Of a stretch of 64,000 bases of DNA, positions 28,031 to 37,208 are shown in pieces. The position numbers were made by a program, and so were the translations under genes. The first letter of the stretch is position 1; each line of letters opens with the position of its first letter. The notes below the pieces were generated by a model. It worked only from the letters and a program-made list of their open reading frames with translations. It made no database searches and had not been told where the DNA came from. The stretch is taken from assembly GCA_017435385.1 (NCBI GenBank), contig JAFSFB010000014.1, forward strand, positions 1 to 64,000, written 5' to 3'. This DNA is from Clostridia bacterium. GTDB lineage: Bacteria > Bacillota > Clostridia > Oscillospirales > Acutalibacteraceae.

Positions 28031-29041
28031 TCATTCATAATCATCAAAAAATATGTGTCCTTCATTGTCGTAGTAATTATCTTCATCTGAATAATAAGGA
28101 CTTTCCTCGTCGTACATCTCGTCAAATCTTTCTTTATGTTTAAATGTTTTTTCTTTGTCAGACAATTTCCAAAAATTTGGCTCTATTGTCTCAATCTCAA
28201 AATCATATAAACTGTCAGCTAATATGACAGATTTATCAACTTTTTCAGGAGACCTCTCCATTGCTCTTTTGGGTATTGTTCTGTTCTTTTTATTAGATTT
28301 TTTTACAGACGACTTTTTGCTTGCGGAATGTAATTTAGCGATTTTTCTTTTGAATTTAAACATATCATCTGTTTTTTCAGCTCTCTTCCAAAGAAACCTT
28401 TCCATTAAATCTTTGCTTTCTTTATCTAAACAAAGCTTTTCTGCACAAGCAATAAGTCTGTTTAATTTATCTGTGTCCAAACTTTTTTTCACGTATTCGC
28501 GCGTTGTGTCACTGAGCCATCTTTCGCTTTTGAAACGGTGATATTTAAATAAATCACAAATAGTTCTTTCAGTATTATAATAAGGCACTTCTCCATATAT
28601 AACATCTTGACTGTGCAAATCTTCCGGAAGATAGTGAATAACCAAATCTATGCCTTCTATCGCTTTGCATTTGCTTCGTGATATGTTTCTCGGAACAGCA
28701 ATGTGAATTGTTTTCGGAAACCGTTCCTTTCCCCAACAAAGACACCAAGCATAATTATAACAAAAAACAGCTTCGGGAATTACCTTAGCGATGAGTTTTT
28801 GTTTATTTATCGGTGGTGCACGATGAGTAGACTTGATGATGCGTTCTCCTATTTTAATCCATTGTATCGTCGTAGGATATTTAACTTTGTATATACCTTG
28901 CCTTATTCTGACCAGATATCCTTTTTCGCAAAGTCTGCTGATTTCATAATTTTCGAATTCGAGTTTGTTCAATTCACCAGTAGTTGTAAAACCATCCTTA
29001 AACTTACTCTTATTCTTAAGAAATTTTTCTTCCAGTGTCAT
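28031..29041 (-). CDS. AbiEi-like antitoxin/transcriptional regulator
   Basis: 336-residue protein whose first ~200 residues match the AbiEi antitoxin layout. An N-terminal winged helix (TTTGELNKLEFENYEISRL, then RIRQGIYKV) is followed by a conserved domain with YNTERTICDLFKYH. The C-terminal ~120 residues are a Lys-rich linker (KKSSVKKSNKKNR) and an acidic Asp/Glu/Tyr tail, not part of the usual family. AAGGTG supports the start. The expected AbiEii nucleotidyltransferase toxin is absent on both sides, so this is an orphan or it works as a regulator. The tail could replace the missing toxin function or bind DNA or protein. Confidence 0.72.
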   Translation of the reverse strand: MTLEEKFLKNKSKFKDGFTTTGELNKLEFENYEISRLCEKGYLVRIRQGIYKVKYPTTIQWIKIGERIIKSTHRAPPINKQKLIAKVIPEAVFCYNYAWCLCWGKERFPKTIHIAVPRNISRSKCKAIEGIDLVIHYLPEDLHSQDVIYGEVPYYNTERTICDLFKYHRFKSERWLSDTTREYVKKSLDTDKLNRLIACAEKLCLDKESKDLMERFLWKRAEKTDDMFKFKRKIAKLHSASKKSSVKKSNKKNRTIPKRAMERSPEKVDKSVILADSLYDFEIETIEPNFWKLSDKEKTFKHKERFDEMYDEESPYYSDEDNYYDNEGHIFFDDYE

Positions 29042-29073
29042 AATTCACCTTCTTAGCTGAATCTTATGCTTTT

Positions 29074-29102
29074 ATTATAGTTATTTACCCCTGCTTAGTC
29101 AA
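29074..29102 (-). promoter_or_regulatory. sigma-A promoter of AbiEi-like gene
   Basis: Minus-strand TTGACT (29097-29102), 17-bp spacer, TATAAT (29074-29079). Confidence 0.7.
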
Positions 29103-29205
29103 TATATCTGTGTAGTTTTTATTGCAATATAACTTTTACAAAACACCATATATATCAAGGAATTTACTCCTATTTTTTCTTGCACTGATTTTTTATAATC
29201 GTAAT

Positions 29206-29218
29206 TCTTACATACTTT
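29206..29218 (+). promoter_or_regulatory. element motif TCTTACATACTTT, copy 2
   Basis: Plus-strand copy 316 bases before the helicase start, in the 492-bp gap 29042-29533. The rest of the gap shows no convincing gene or strong hairpin; it may be a long 5' leader of the helicase operon. Confidence 0.6.
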
Positions 29219-29533
29219 TTCTGAGCGGCAACAAAAGGATTCTTCGTTCTATCAGATTATTTTTGACAGAATTGGAATCTTTTGGGCAATCGCTCCTGCA
29301 CCTTGACAATTAAATAACCATCCGAAATGTATACGGCTTTGCCAAGACCGTTGAAACAGTGAAGCATAAGTCAGTTTTTGAGCCGAAACAATATGACCAA
29401 AGATTATTTTAACGCGAGCGAAGCGACGTTGCAGTGAGATTCCGCAATAGGAAATATTTCGGATAAAACAACCCAAAAGGATTATTTCAAATTATTTCAA
29501 CTCAAAACAAAAAATTAACAGAAAGGAATTTTT

Positions 29534-32500
29534 ATGAAGAAGAATGATAAGATAACCGCTTGCATTGAGTTGCCTCTTGATTTTGATTATGCCAATCCCT
29601 TCTGTGAAACAACAGAGGAAATCCAAAGCATACCCGATGCATTAATAAACTCTCTCTGTACCTATGGACGGGTAAATATGGAATACATATTATCTGTTAC
29701 TCAAAAATCTCTTGAAACAATTATAAATGCTCTCAAAAGCGCTGTTTATCAGAATCCCGAAACGTGGAACGAATGTCCTCATGAGGGCTGGGAAACTGCC
29801 GATGAGTATCTGTCCGGAAATCTTATGAGGAAACTTTCTGCCGCCAAAAAGGCAAGCAAAAAGTTTGAAGGAATGTTTGAGAAGAATATTAAGGCGATTG
29901 AAAGCGTCTTGCCGCCCCGTATTAATTATAATCATATATATATCACACTCGGATCGCCGTGGGTGCCTGCTGATATAATTGATGATTTTATTAAGCACCT
30001 GTTCGGAAAACACATGAGAGATTATAACAGTTTATTTTTCGGAATGGAAACAAAGCATGACATTTCAAAAGGAAAATGGGAAATCCCTTACAAGAACAGG
30101 TTCAATAATACTGCGCGCTCAACAATTGTTACATCAACCTACGGCACAAGCAGACTGAACGCTCTTCACATTTTAGAAAAAACATTAAACCATCAGCCGA
30201 TAATAATCAGGGACAAAGACGAAGGATCTTCATCTGAGTCCCGCAGCAAATGGGTGGTTAATGCTGCTGAAACCGAACTTGCCAAAGAGAAGCAGAAAAA
30301 ACTCATCAATGAGTTTCAAAGCTGGGTCTGGAAAGATAAAAAGCGTAAAGAAAGACTCGAAAAAATTTATGAAACAAAGTTTGGCTGTATAAGAAAAAGA
30401 ATGTTTGACGGCTCGTTTCTTTCTTTCCCCGGCATGTCAGACGAAATAACTCTCTATCCACACCAAAAGAATGCCGTCGCAAGAATCATTCTGACACCCA
30501 ACACTCTTCTCGCGCACGATGTCGGAACAGGCAAAACATATATTATGGCTGCTGCGGGAATGGAAATGCGCAGAATGGGTATTTCTAAAAAGAATCTTTA
30601 CGTTGTCCCCAACAATGTAGCCGGCCAATGGGAAAAAGAATTCCGAACATTGTATCCCAAAGCCGATATTCTCTTGATTGAACCCCGCAATTTTTCTCCC
30701 CGTATTCGAAACAGCGTTATATCCAAAATAAGAGACGGCGATTATGACGCAGTAATAATCGCATACAGCTGCTTTAAAGAGATTAAACCCTCAAAGCAAT
30801 ACTGCGTAAAAAAACTTGAAAAGAAGATTTCCGATGCAAAAAGAAATTACAAAGCACCGGAGGAAATTAAAAAACTGGAAGATGAACTGATGAACCTTGA
30901 AAACAGAATATACTTTGATGAGCTCGGTATAAACACTCTGTTTGTAGACGAAGCGCACAACTTCAAAAATCTGCCTACAGAAACAGGGAATGCGAATATC
31001 GTCGGTTTTTCAGCAAACGGCTCTGAGAAATGTGAAGCTATGCTTGAGAAAGTCCGTCACACTCAGAAGACCAACAGCGGCAGAGGGGTTGTTTTTGCTA
31101 CAGGTACGCCGATAACAAACTCCATAGCCGATATGTTTGCTGTTCAGCAGTATCTGCAGTATAACGAACTTTCCTTTATGGAATTACAGCATTTTAACAG
31201 TTGGATAGGCATGTTTGCGGAGATGGATGAAGCGTTTGAAATTGAGGTGGACACAAGCAAATGCAAAATATCAACCAGATTTTCTAAGTTCAACAATCTT
31301 GCAGAACTCAACAACCTGTTTGCACTGATTGCAGACCTGAATTATTCAGACAGCAAAAGGGATGTTCCTGATTTTGACGGTTATACCAATGTAACTGTTC
31401 CGGCAACCGACGGACTGAAAAATTATCTTGAAGACATTTCGTATAGGGCCGACGCTGTTAAATTGCACCTTGTTTCAAAAGCAGAAGATAATATGCTCAA
31501 AATCACAACAGACGGCAGAAAGGCTGCTCTTGACCTCAGGCTTGTTGACGCAGATTCACATTTTTCAGAGATATCAAAAGTGTATCGATGCGCCGAAAAT
31601 GTATTTGATATTTTCACAAAAACAAGCCCGCAAAAAAGCACTCAGATAATATTCTGCGATATAGCTACACCGAAAGACAGTTTCAATATATACGATGAGC
31701 TCACCCGCATTCTTGTTTCACTGGGTGTTCCGAGAAACACGGTCGCATATATTCACGATGCAAAAAACGATAAAGAACGAAGCGTACTTTTCAGCAAAGT
31801 CAAAAGCGGTGAAATCCGTATTCTGATCGGTTCAACACCGATGCTCGGCCTTGGCGTAAATGTTCAGGATAAACTTATTGCTCTGCACCATCTTGATGTT
31901 CCGTGGAAGCCTTCTGAAATGGTTCAGAGAGAAGGCAGAATTCTCCGTCAGGGCAACACAAATGAAAAGGTTTATATTTTCAGATACATAACTGAAAACA
32001 GTTTTGATTCGTACTCCTGGCAACTTCTTGAAAAAAAGCAAAAATTTATTACTCAGATTCTCTCCGGAGAATTAAGTCAGAGAAGCAGTGACGATGTTGA
32101 CGGTACAGTTCTTGATTACGCAGAGGTCAAAGCACTTGCGGTTAATGATTCTCTCATTAAAATCAGAGTAGAAACATCAAATAAACTTGAAAGATACAAA
32201 GCTCTGCAAAGAGGTATCGTCTCAAACTGCGAAAGGCTTCAGCTCGAACTGAATTCCATTCCTAAGTCAGTTGCTGACAATGAAAAGGCAGCTGAAGAAT
32301 TCATCTCTGACAGAGATTTCTATAAAGAAACATGCCGTGAATATGAAAAAGAAGAAAGGAAGATTATCCAGAAAAAGATTTTTAACGCAGTACAGAATAA
32401 CAGTATGGTGCCGAAGGAACGAGCTCTTCTTAAATATCAGGGTTTTACGGTTATTCTTCCCGCAAATATGTCTAAAGACAAGCCGTATATTATTCTGAAG

Positions 32501-32752
32501 AAATCAAGCAGACACTACATCAGTCTCGGTAAAAAAGAAGCCGGAACTCTTATCAGAATTGATAACTATCTTAATGCTCTGGACAAGCATATTGAAAAGC
32601 TCCGTTCTTACAGCGATAAACTGCTTGAAAAAGCATCAAGAATACAGGCTGAAATTGACAATCAAGAATCTTATATCGATAAAATCGATGAATTGGAAAA
32701 TGAACTTAAATTAATTGATGAAAGGTTAGGTATAAACAATGAACGAAATTAA
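29534..32752 (+). CDS. Snf2/DEAH-type helicase
   Basis: 1072-residue superfamily-2 ATPase. Walker A is DVGTGKT near residue 330 and the DEAH box is in FVDEAHNF near 472. Motif III is ATGTPITNS, and the C-terminal helicase motifs are LGLGVNVQD and QREGRILRQG. The last ~200 residues are charged and coiled-coil-like. Similar proteins with a fused DNA methylase are common on conjugative elements; no methylase motif is present here. AAAGG precedes the ATG. It overlaps the next gene by 14 bases, the first of two such overlaps, implying one translationally coupled operon. It could remodel DNA for element maintenance or act in defence. Confidence 0.85.
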   Translation: MKKNDKITACIELPLDFDYANPFCETTEEIQSIPDALINSLCTYGRVNMEYILSVTQKSLETIINALKSAVYQNPETWNECPHEGWETADEYLSGNLMRKLSAAKKASKKFEGMFEKNIKAIESVLPPRINYNHIYITLGSPWVPADIIDDFIKHLFGKHMRDYNSLFFGMETKHDISKGKWEIPYKNRFNNTARSTIVTSTYGTSRLNALHILEKTLNHQPIIIRDKDEGSSSESRSKWVVNAAETELAKEKQKKLINEFQSWVWKDKKRKERLEKIYETKFGCIRKRMFDGSFLSFPGMSDEITLYPHQKNAVARIILTPNTLLAHDVGTGKTYIMAAAGMEMRRMGISKKNLYVVPNNVAGQWEKEFRTLYPKADILLIEPRNFSPRIRNSVISKIRDGDYDAVIIAYSCFKEIKPSKQYCVKKLEKKISDAKRNYKAPEEIKKLEDELMNLENRIYFDELGINTLFVDEAHNFKNLPTETGNANIVGFSANGSEKCEAMLEKVRHTQKTNSGRGVVFATGTPITNSIADMFAVQQYLQYNELSFMELQHFNSWIGMFAEMDEAFEIEVDTSKCKISTRFSKFNNLAELNNLFALIADLNYSDSKRDVPDFDGYTNVTVPATDGLKNYLEDISYRADAVKLHLVSKAEDNMLKITTDGRKAALDLRLVDADSHFSEISKVYRCAENVFDIFTKTSPQKSTQIIFCDIATPKDSFNIYDELTRILVSLGVPRNTVAYIHDAKNDKERSVLFSKVKSGEIRILIGSTPMLGLGVNVQDKLIALHHLDVPWKPSEMVQREGRILRQGNTNEKVYIFRYITENSFDSYSWQLLEKKQKFITQILSGELSQRSSDDVDGTVLDYAEVKALAVNDSLIKIRVETSNKLERYKALQRGIVSNCERLQLELNSIPKSVADNEKAAEEFISDRDFYKETCREYEKEERKIIQKKIFNAVQNNSMVPKERALLKYQGFTVILPANMSKDKPYIILKKSSRHYISLGKKEAGTLIRIDNYLNALDKHIEKLRSYSDKLLEKASRIQAEIDNQESYIDKIDELENELKLIDERLGINNERN

Positions 32753-33854
32753 AATGACAAGCACCCCTGCACTCACTGTTAGCAAAGCTCTCGATATGCT
32801 TTCAATGTGTTATTGCAAAACGATTAATTCAGGTCTTCCCGTTAAGGGATTGCCCTCGACTATGCTCTGGGGTCCTTCCGGCGTCGGCAAATCGCAGCTC
32901 GTACAGCAGTTAAAGGATGAGATTGCAGCCAAAACGGGTAAATCCGTAACCGTTACTGATGTGCGCTTGATGCTGTATAACCCTATTGATTTGAGGGGCA
33001 TCCCCACGTCAAACGAGGATAAAACTCTCGCAATTTGGCTTAAGCCTAAAATATTTGATATGAATCCGAGCAGCGAAACAATAAACATTCTGTTTCTTGA
33101 TGAAATATCTGCAGCTCCTCCTTCGGTTCAGGCTGCAGCATATCAGATAACTCTTGACCGAACTGTCGGCGAACATAAACTGCCTGATAATTGTATCGTT
33201 ATTGCAGCAGGCAACAGAGTGACAGATAAATCTGTTGCATACAAAATGCCCAAAGCTCTTGCAAACCGACTTTGCCATATCGAAATACAGGCAGATTTCA
33301 AATCATGGAGAGACTGGGCAGTTAAAAGCGGTATAAATCAAAAGGTAATCGGCTTTATTTCTTTCAAACGCGATTCTCTTATGGATTTTGATGCCGGTAA
33401 AGACGACAACGCTTTTCCTACACCCCGTTCATGGGAAATGGTCAGCAATATTCTTAACACAGTTGATGACAATATAGAAACTGTGTACTCTATGATCTCA
33501 GGGCTTGTCGGAAACGGTACGGCAATCGAGTTCAAGACATGGTGCGGTGTATACAATCAGCTGCCTTCCGTAAAGGACATATTCAACGGCAAAAACCCTC
33601 CAGTTCCTAAAACAACGGATGTCCTTTATGCTTTGATTTCAACAATGTTCGATTATGCCAAAAACCACAGCAGTGATTTGGAAAAAATTGCAAACTCAAT
33701 CAAGTATGCGATGCAGCTTCCTTCAGATTTTTCTGTTGTATTGCTGAAAGACTACATGAGTATCGAAAAAAATTACAAATCGAAGCTCATGAAAATCCCT
33801 GAATTTATGAAGTGGCTTGAAACAAAAGGGAGGTTATTAAATGAAGCTTACTGA
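32739..33854 (+). CDS. MoxR-like AAA+ ATPase
   Basis: 371-residue AAA+ protein. Walker A is GPSGVGKS (residues 45-52), Walker B is ILFLDEI near 117, and a sensor-1 Asn lies in IAAGNR. The domain order is that of MoxR/AAA_5 proteins, which usually act as chaperones for VWA-domain partners. The gene overlaps the helicase gene upstream and the VWA gene downstream by 14 bases each, so the partnership is strongly implied. The start ATG has GAAAGG upstream, at slightly long spacing. Confidence 0.88.
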   Translation: MNEIKMTSTPALTVSKALDMLSMCYCKTINSGLPVKGLPSTMLWGPSGVGKSQLVQQLKDEIAAKTGKSVTVTDVRLMLYNPIDLRGIPTSNEDKTLAIWLKPKIFDMNPSSETINILFLDEISAAPPSVQAAAYQITLDRTVGEHKLPDNCIVIAAGNRVTDKSVAYKMPKALANRLCHIEIQADFKSWRDWAVKSGINQKVIGFISFKRDSLMDFDAGKDDNAFPTPRSWEMVSNILNTVDDNIETVYSMISGLVGNGTAIEFKTWCGVYNQLPSVKDIFNGKNPPVPKTTDVLYALISTMFDYAKNHSSDLEKIANSIKYAMQLPSDFSVVLLKDYMSIEKNYKSKLMKIPEFMKWLETKGRLLNEAY

Positions 33855-35193
33855 TTCTAAATTACGCGAATTTACGCAAAAGCTTATGAGATCAAGAGCC
33901 CGTATTGTTAATCAAAACGGGTTCTTCGGAAGATTGCTCTTATATATGAAATTTCAAATTGATGAACGTTGTAAAACTGCGGCAACTGACGGCGAAAACA
34001 TAATCTGGGGGCCTGATTTCCTTGAACAGATATCAGATCTTCAAACGGATATAGTAATGATGCATGAAATCCTCCATGTTGTCCTGCAGCATTGCATAAG
34101 AGGGCGCGGATTCGAACATAAAAAATTCAATTATGCGTGCGATGCTGTTGTTAACGCTATTATTCTTGAAACAATGAACATCACAGAAAAAGATTTTGAT
34201 TTAGGCAAAATAGGCAGAATGGTCTATGAAAAGCCAAACGGTGAAAGTGCTTCAAAGTACACTGCTGAAGAAATCTATCAAATGCTGAACAACGATTTTT
34301 TTATTGAAATCTCTTCAGTTGACGTCAACAGTTGCGGTGGCAAGTCCGATTCCTGTGACGAAGAAAACCCTGACGGCGAAGAAGACTCCGACTGCGGAAA
34401 CTGCGCCATCGACGGGAAAAGCTGCGGTGAAATGAACACTTCCGAAAACAGCATCGGAAGCAGCAAAGAAACTTCTTTTGACAACTTTGACGATCACGGA
34501 TATTGGAATAAGATTGCTGACAATCCTGTTGTTCAGGAAATATGGAACAAAAGAATTGTTGATTTAGCAAATGAACTAAGCGCTCGCGATCCGTCGTCTT
34601 TAAAAGGCAATATCCCTTTGTGTATCCAGAGAATGATTGATAAGCTGAAAAATAAGCACTCTGATTGGAGATCGCTTCTCGATGCGTTTGTTCAGGAAGA
34701 CGTTTGTGACTATTCATTTAATCCACCCGACAGAAGATTTGACGGTCAAGATTTCTTTCTCCCTGATTTCAACGAAAAAGAAGAATCTGTAAAAAACATT
34801 CTCTTTATGATCGACGCTTCCGGCTCAATGTCTGACAATATGATAACCGATGCTTTTGCAGAAATAAAAAGCGCAATCGATCAGTTCGGCGGTAAACTCG
34901 AAGGGTTTCTCGGCTTTTTCGATGCCGGTGTCAAACCTCCCGTTCCTTTTGCGAGTGTAGACGATTTGCTTTCTATCCGTCCTGTCGGCGGAGGCGGAAC
35001 GGATTTTGATATTATTTTTGAATATGTCAAAAAAGAGATGAGTGACAATCCTCCCGACAGTATAGTAATTCTTACAGACGGATACGCAAGCTTTCCTAAC
35101 GAAGAGGACGCGAACGGAATACCCGTTCTGTGGATGATAAACAATTACGAAATAGATCCGCCCTGGGGGCAGGTTGCACGAATGGAAGAGTAA
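33841..35193 (+). CDS. VWA-domain protein with DUF2201-type metallopeptidase
   Basis: 450-residue protein. The N-terminal half has a zincin-type motif HEILH (H75-E76-x-x-H79) as in DUF2201 putative metallopeptidases. A Cys/Asp/Glu-rich low-complexity linker (about residues 165-210) follows. A C-terminal VWA-like domain has the MIDAS motif D325-A-S-G-S and GGGGTDF. No signal peptide or membrane segment is present. It is the third gene of the coupled operon with a Snf2 helicase and a MoxR ATPase. MoxR-VWA pairs commonly remodel a target protein; the zincin domain suggests proteolysis may be the output. Family is well supported, biological role unknown. Confidence 0.85.
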   Translation: MKLTDSKLREFTQKLMRSRARIVNQNGFFGRLLLYMKFQIDERCKTAATDGENIIWGPDFLEQISDLQTDIVMMHEILHVVLQHCIRGRGFEHKKFNYACDAVVNAIILETMNITEKDFDLGKIGRMVYEKPNGESASKYTAEEIYQMLNNDFFIEISSVDVNSCGGKSDSCDEENPDGEEDSDCGNCAIDGKSCGEMNTSENSIGSSKETSFDNFDDHGYWNKIADNPVVQEIWNKRIVDLANELSARDPSSLKGNIPLCIQRMIDKLKNKHSDWRSLLDAFVQEDVCDYSFNPPDRRFDGQDFFLPDFNEKEESVKNILFMIDASGSMSDNMITDAFAEIKSAIDQFGGKLEGFLGFFDAGVKPPVPFASVDDLLSIRPVGGGGTDFDIIFEYVKKEMSDNPPDSIVILTDGYASFPNEEDANGIPVLWMINNYEIDPPWGQVARMEE

Positions 35194-35202
35194 AATAACG
35201 AT

Positions 35203-35236
35203 TCCCCTTGGAACAACCGATTCTGTTTCAAGGGGA
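35203..35236 (+). terminator. terminator-like hairpin after the VWA gene
   Basis: 12-bp stem with one G-T pair (35203-35214 with 35225-35236). The 3' flank is A-rich rather than T-rich, so its strength is unsure. Confidence 0.55.
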
Positions 35237-35401
35237 TTACAAAAAAGAAAACCCTTCTTAATCTTGAGGCTTATGATTTTAAAAAAGTAAAACGAACATA
35301 AATACACCACTGCAATATTACTGTGTATTGCTATTTCTGCTTAATCAGAAAAGTTCATAATTAACAATCACAAGCAATCAGTATCTCTTTATTACAGGCA
35401 A

Positions 35402-35430
35402 TTGAAAAGCTAATGCTAATATGATATAAT
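35402..35430 (+). promoter_or_regulatory. sigma-A promoter
   Basis: TTGAAA (35402-35407), 17-bp spacer, TATAAT (35425-35430), ahead of the membrane protein gene. Confidence 0.7.
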
Positions 35431-35497
35431 AAAAATAGTTTTTATGTTGAAAAACATCTTATTGTATTTTATCTCGAACACTGTCGGGGGTATTAAA

Positions 35498-36697
35498 ATG
35501 AAAAATGTTTTTAGCATCTTTTTAAAAGTTATTTTTAAAATCGCAACAATTATGCTTGTAGTTATACCTTTCTTGAATAGAATTATTCCAATTAATATTG
35601 CGCTTGCTTTAGGTATTGTGTCAGCAATTCTGTTTGTTGTTGAAAGTGTAATTCTTATAAATGAGCATAAAAAAAGACCTGTTGAACTTAAAACAATAGA
35701 CACGTTGACAAGAGGCTTTTCCTTCGTCGTTATAGTGTTTTTTGTGTGTGCTTTTATAGCAAATTATTTTAACACCTGGCTGTCTTGGTGGTGGGTTGTA
35801 GCCATAACCTCTGCTTTTTTAGTCCCGATTTTTATCATTAACATAAATGAGCTTAACAAATCCAACGGTCAACTTCCAGAAGAACGGAAAAAGGCTTCCG
35901 AATATAGAACATTAAAGTTAATTCTGTTCTATTTACTGCTTGACAGCTTTTATATCGCACTATTTATGAAATCCATTTATTTTCAGTTTATTACAGGCTT
36001 TCTATGCATTGTTATAGTTCTGATCAATGTTTCAAGCGCTGTTATATCTAACACACATATAAACAAATCATTGCTGATACATGATTTTGTTTTCGGTATT
36101 TCATTAACAGTTTATTTGATTTATATTATTCCAAACGACTCACTTCAAAACATTATTTTAATCATTGTAAGTGCATTGTTTGGCGGGTTAATGACTCTTG
36201 TGGGAGTAGCTTGGACAATTAAGGATAGTCAAATAAAAACTGACGAAAGCAAGCGGTTAGAACACATGCCTTTTTTACAGCTTGAAATCCCAGCAGAAAG
36301 CATTCCCGCTGTATTTGAAATAAATTTACCGATGTGTTCTGAACCGACTGAAACAGCATACAGAAAAATTACGGTAAAAAATCTTGGAAACGGAACTGCT
36401 TCAAACATAACATACATTTGGGAATACGAACATAACAATAACAAAGCCTTCGATTATCCGCCTATTAACGCAATAATGCATGGCGACAGCTATAATTTTA
36501 TAATCAATTTTGATTATAACGGAACTATACCAAATCAATCAAAGGGCAAAATAAATTTTGAATACAATGATTTATTAGGACATACATATAATCAAACCGT
36601 ATATTTTTATTTTGATGGTTCTTATCTAACACGTATCGAAAACAACCCACCTAAGTTTATGGGCTACTTAGGTTATACCCGTACTAATAATAATTAG
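35498..36697 (+). CDS. multipass membrane protein with C-terminal beta domain
   Basis: 399-residue protein of unknown family. About seven or eight hydrophobic segments fill residues 1-235. A soluble C-terminal domain of ~150 residues follows, with alternating beta-strand patterns (KITVKNLGNGTASNITYIWE) resembling an immunoglobulin-like or CARDB-type fold. GGGGG seven bases before the ATG at 35498 supports this start over an ATG at 35444 that has no ribosome site. It has its own promoter and terminator. Short elements often carry such membrane-plus-beta proteins as cargo (for example phage-exclusion effectors), but nothing here proves that. Confidence 0.7.
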   Translation: MKNVFSIFLKVIFKIATIMLVVIPFLNRIIPINIALALGIVSAILFVVESVILINEHKKRPVELKTIDTLTRGFSFVVIVFFVCAFIANYFNTWLSWWWVVAITSAFLVPIFIININELNKSNGQLPEERKKASEYRTLKLILFYLLLDSFYIALFMKSIYFQFITGFLCIVIVLINVSSAVISNTHINKSLLIHDFVFGISLTVYLIYIIPNDSLQNIILIIVSALFGGLMTLVGVAWTIKDSQIKTDESKRLEHMPFLQLEIPAESIPAVFEINLPMCSEPTETAYRKITVKNLGNGTASNITYIWEYEHNNNKAFDYPPINAIMHGDSYNFIINFDYNGTIPNQSKGKINFEYNDLLGHTYNQTVYFYFDGSYLTRIENNPPKFMGYLGYTRTNNN

Positions 36698-36719
36698 CAT
36701 ACTTAGAAGCGATAAAACA

Positions 36720-36750
36720 GCCAAAAAACTTTTAATATGCAGTTTTTGGC
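36720..36750 (+). terminator. terminator-like hairpin
   Basis: GCCAAAAA/TTTTTGGC stem with a one-base bulge (36720-36730 with 36741-36750), just after the membrane protein gene. Confidence 0.55.
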
Positions 36751-36898
36751 ACTCAATTTAAAACCCAAAACTAAAACTTAAAGCTGACGAATAATTACAA
36801 TTCAACGCGAGCCGATTTAATATTTCATGTTAATGATATAGGATAGATTTGACAATATCAAAAAGAGTCCTTATCGAAGTTTATATATGGATATGCAA

Positions 36899-36935
36899 AA
36901 AACGTTCTCTCCAACAAGTTTGGTGGGAACGTTTT
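36899..36935 (+). other. hairpin of unknown role
   Basis: Perfect outer stem AAAACGTTC/GAACGTTTT (36899-36907, 36927-36935) with an inner CCAA/TTGG stem; T-rich sequence follows. It is the first of three hairpins in the 1.1-kb gap 36698-37777. Confidence 0.5.
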
Positions 36936-36953
36936 GAATTTTCCTCGTTTTTA

Positions 36954-37000
36954 AAAGCCATGACAGGAAATGTAGCATCACAGACATGGCTTTCTTTTTT
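36954..37000 (+). terminator. hairpin with T-run, copy 1 of a related pair
   Basis: Stem AAAGCCATG/CATGGCTTT (36954-36962, 36985-36993) followed by CTTTTTT. Its loop starts with ACAGGA, shared with the hairpin at 37042. Confidence 0.7.
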
Positions 37001-37019
37001 GTCTTTATCCCCTATTCAT

Positions 37020-37032
37020 TCTTACATACTTT
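37020..37032 (+). promoter_or_regulatory. element motif TCTTACATACTTT, copy 3
   Basis: Lies 20 bases after one T-run hairpin and 10 bases before the next, so a transcript started here would be only ~50-60 bases long. Confidence 0.6.
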
Positions 37033-37041
37033 ATATGATTG

Positions 37042-37085
37042 AACCACGACAGGAGACGCAGATATCCAGGCCGTGGTTTTTTTCA
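37042..37085 (+). ncRNA. possible small RNA hairpin, copy 2 of the pair
   Basis: Stem AACCACG/CGTGGTT (37042-37048, 37072-37078) followed by a T-run. The 5' arm and loop (CCACGACAGGA) resemble copy 1 (CCATGACAGGA). With the element motif directly upstream it has the form motif, short transcript, terminator. Confidence 0.45.
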
Positions 37086-37119
37086 TTTTTTAAACTCCTA
37101 TTTTTTAAAGTAAGATCAT

Positions 37120-37132
37120 TCTTACATACTTT
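37120..37132 (+). promoter_or_regulatory. element motif TCTTACATACTTT, copy 4
   Basis: Exactly 100 bases after copy 3 and upstream of the stem-loop array and the recombinase-like gene. Confidence 0.6.
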
Positions 37133-37208
37133 TAGTGAATAAAGATATCACGTTTGGAGAAATGATTTCAAGCGTGTTTCTTTTCAGCGTTTCAGACAGC
37201 TTGAATCA

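Noticed and set aside
29122..29313. 63-codon plus-strand open frame in the gap before the helicase
   Set aside because: Spans the element motif, is Phe/Leu-rich with no ribosome site; probably non-coding.
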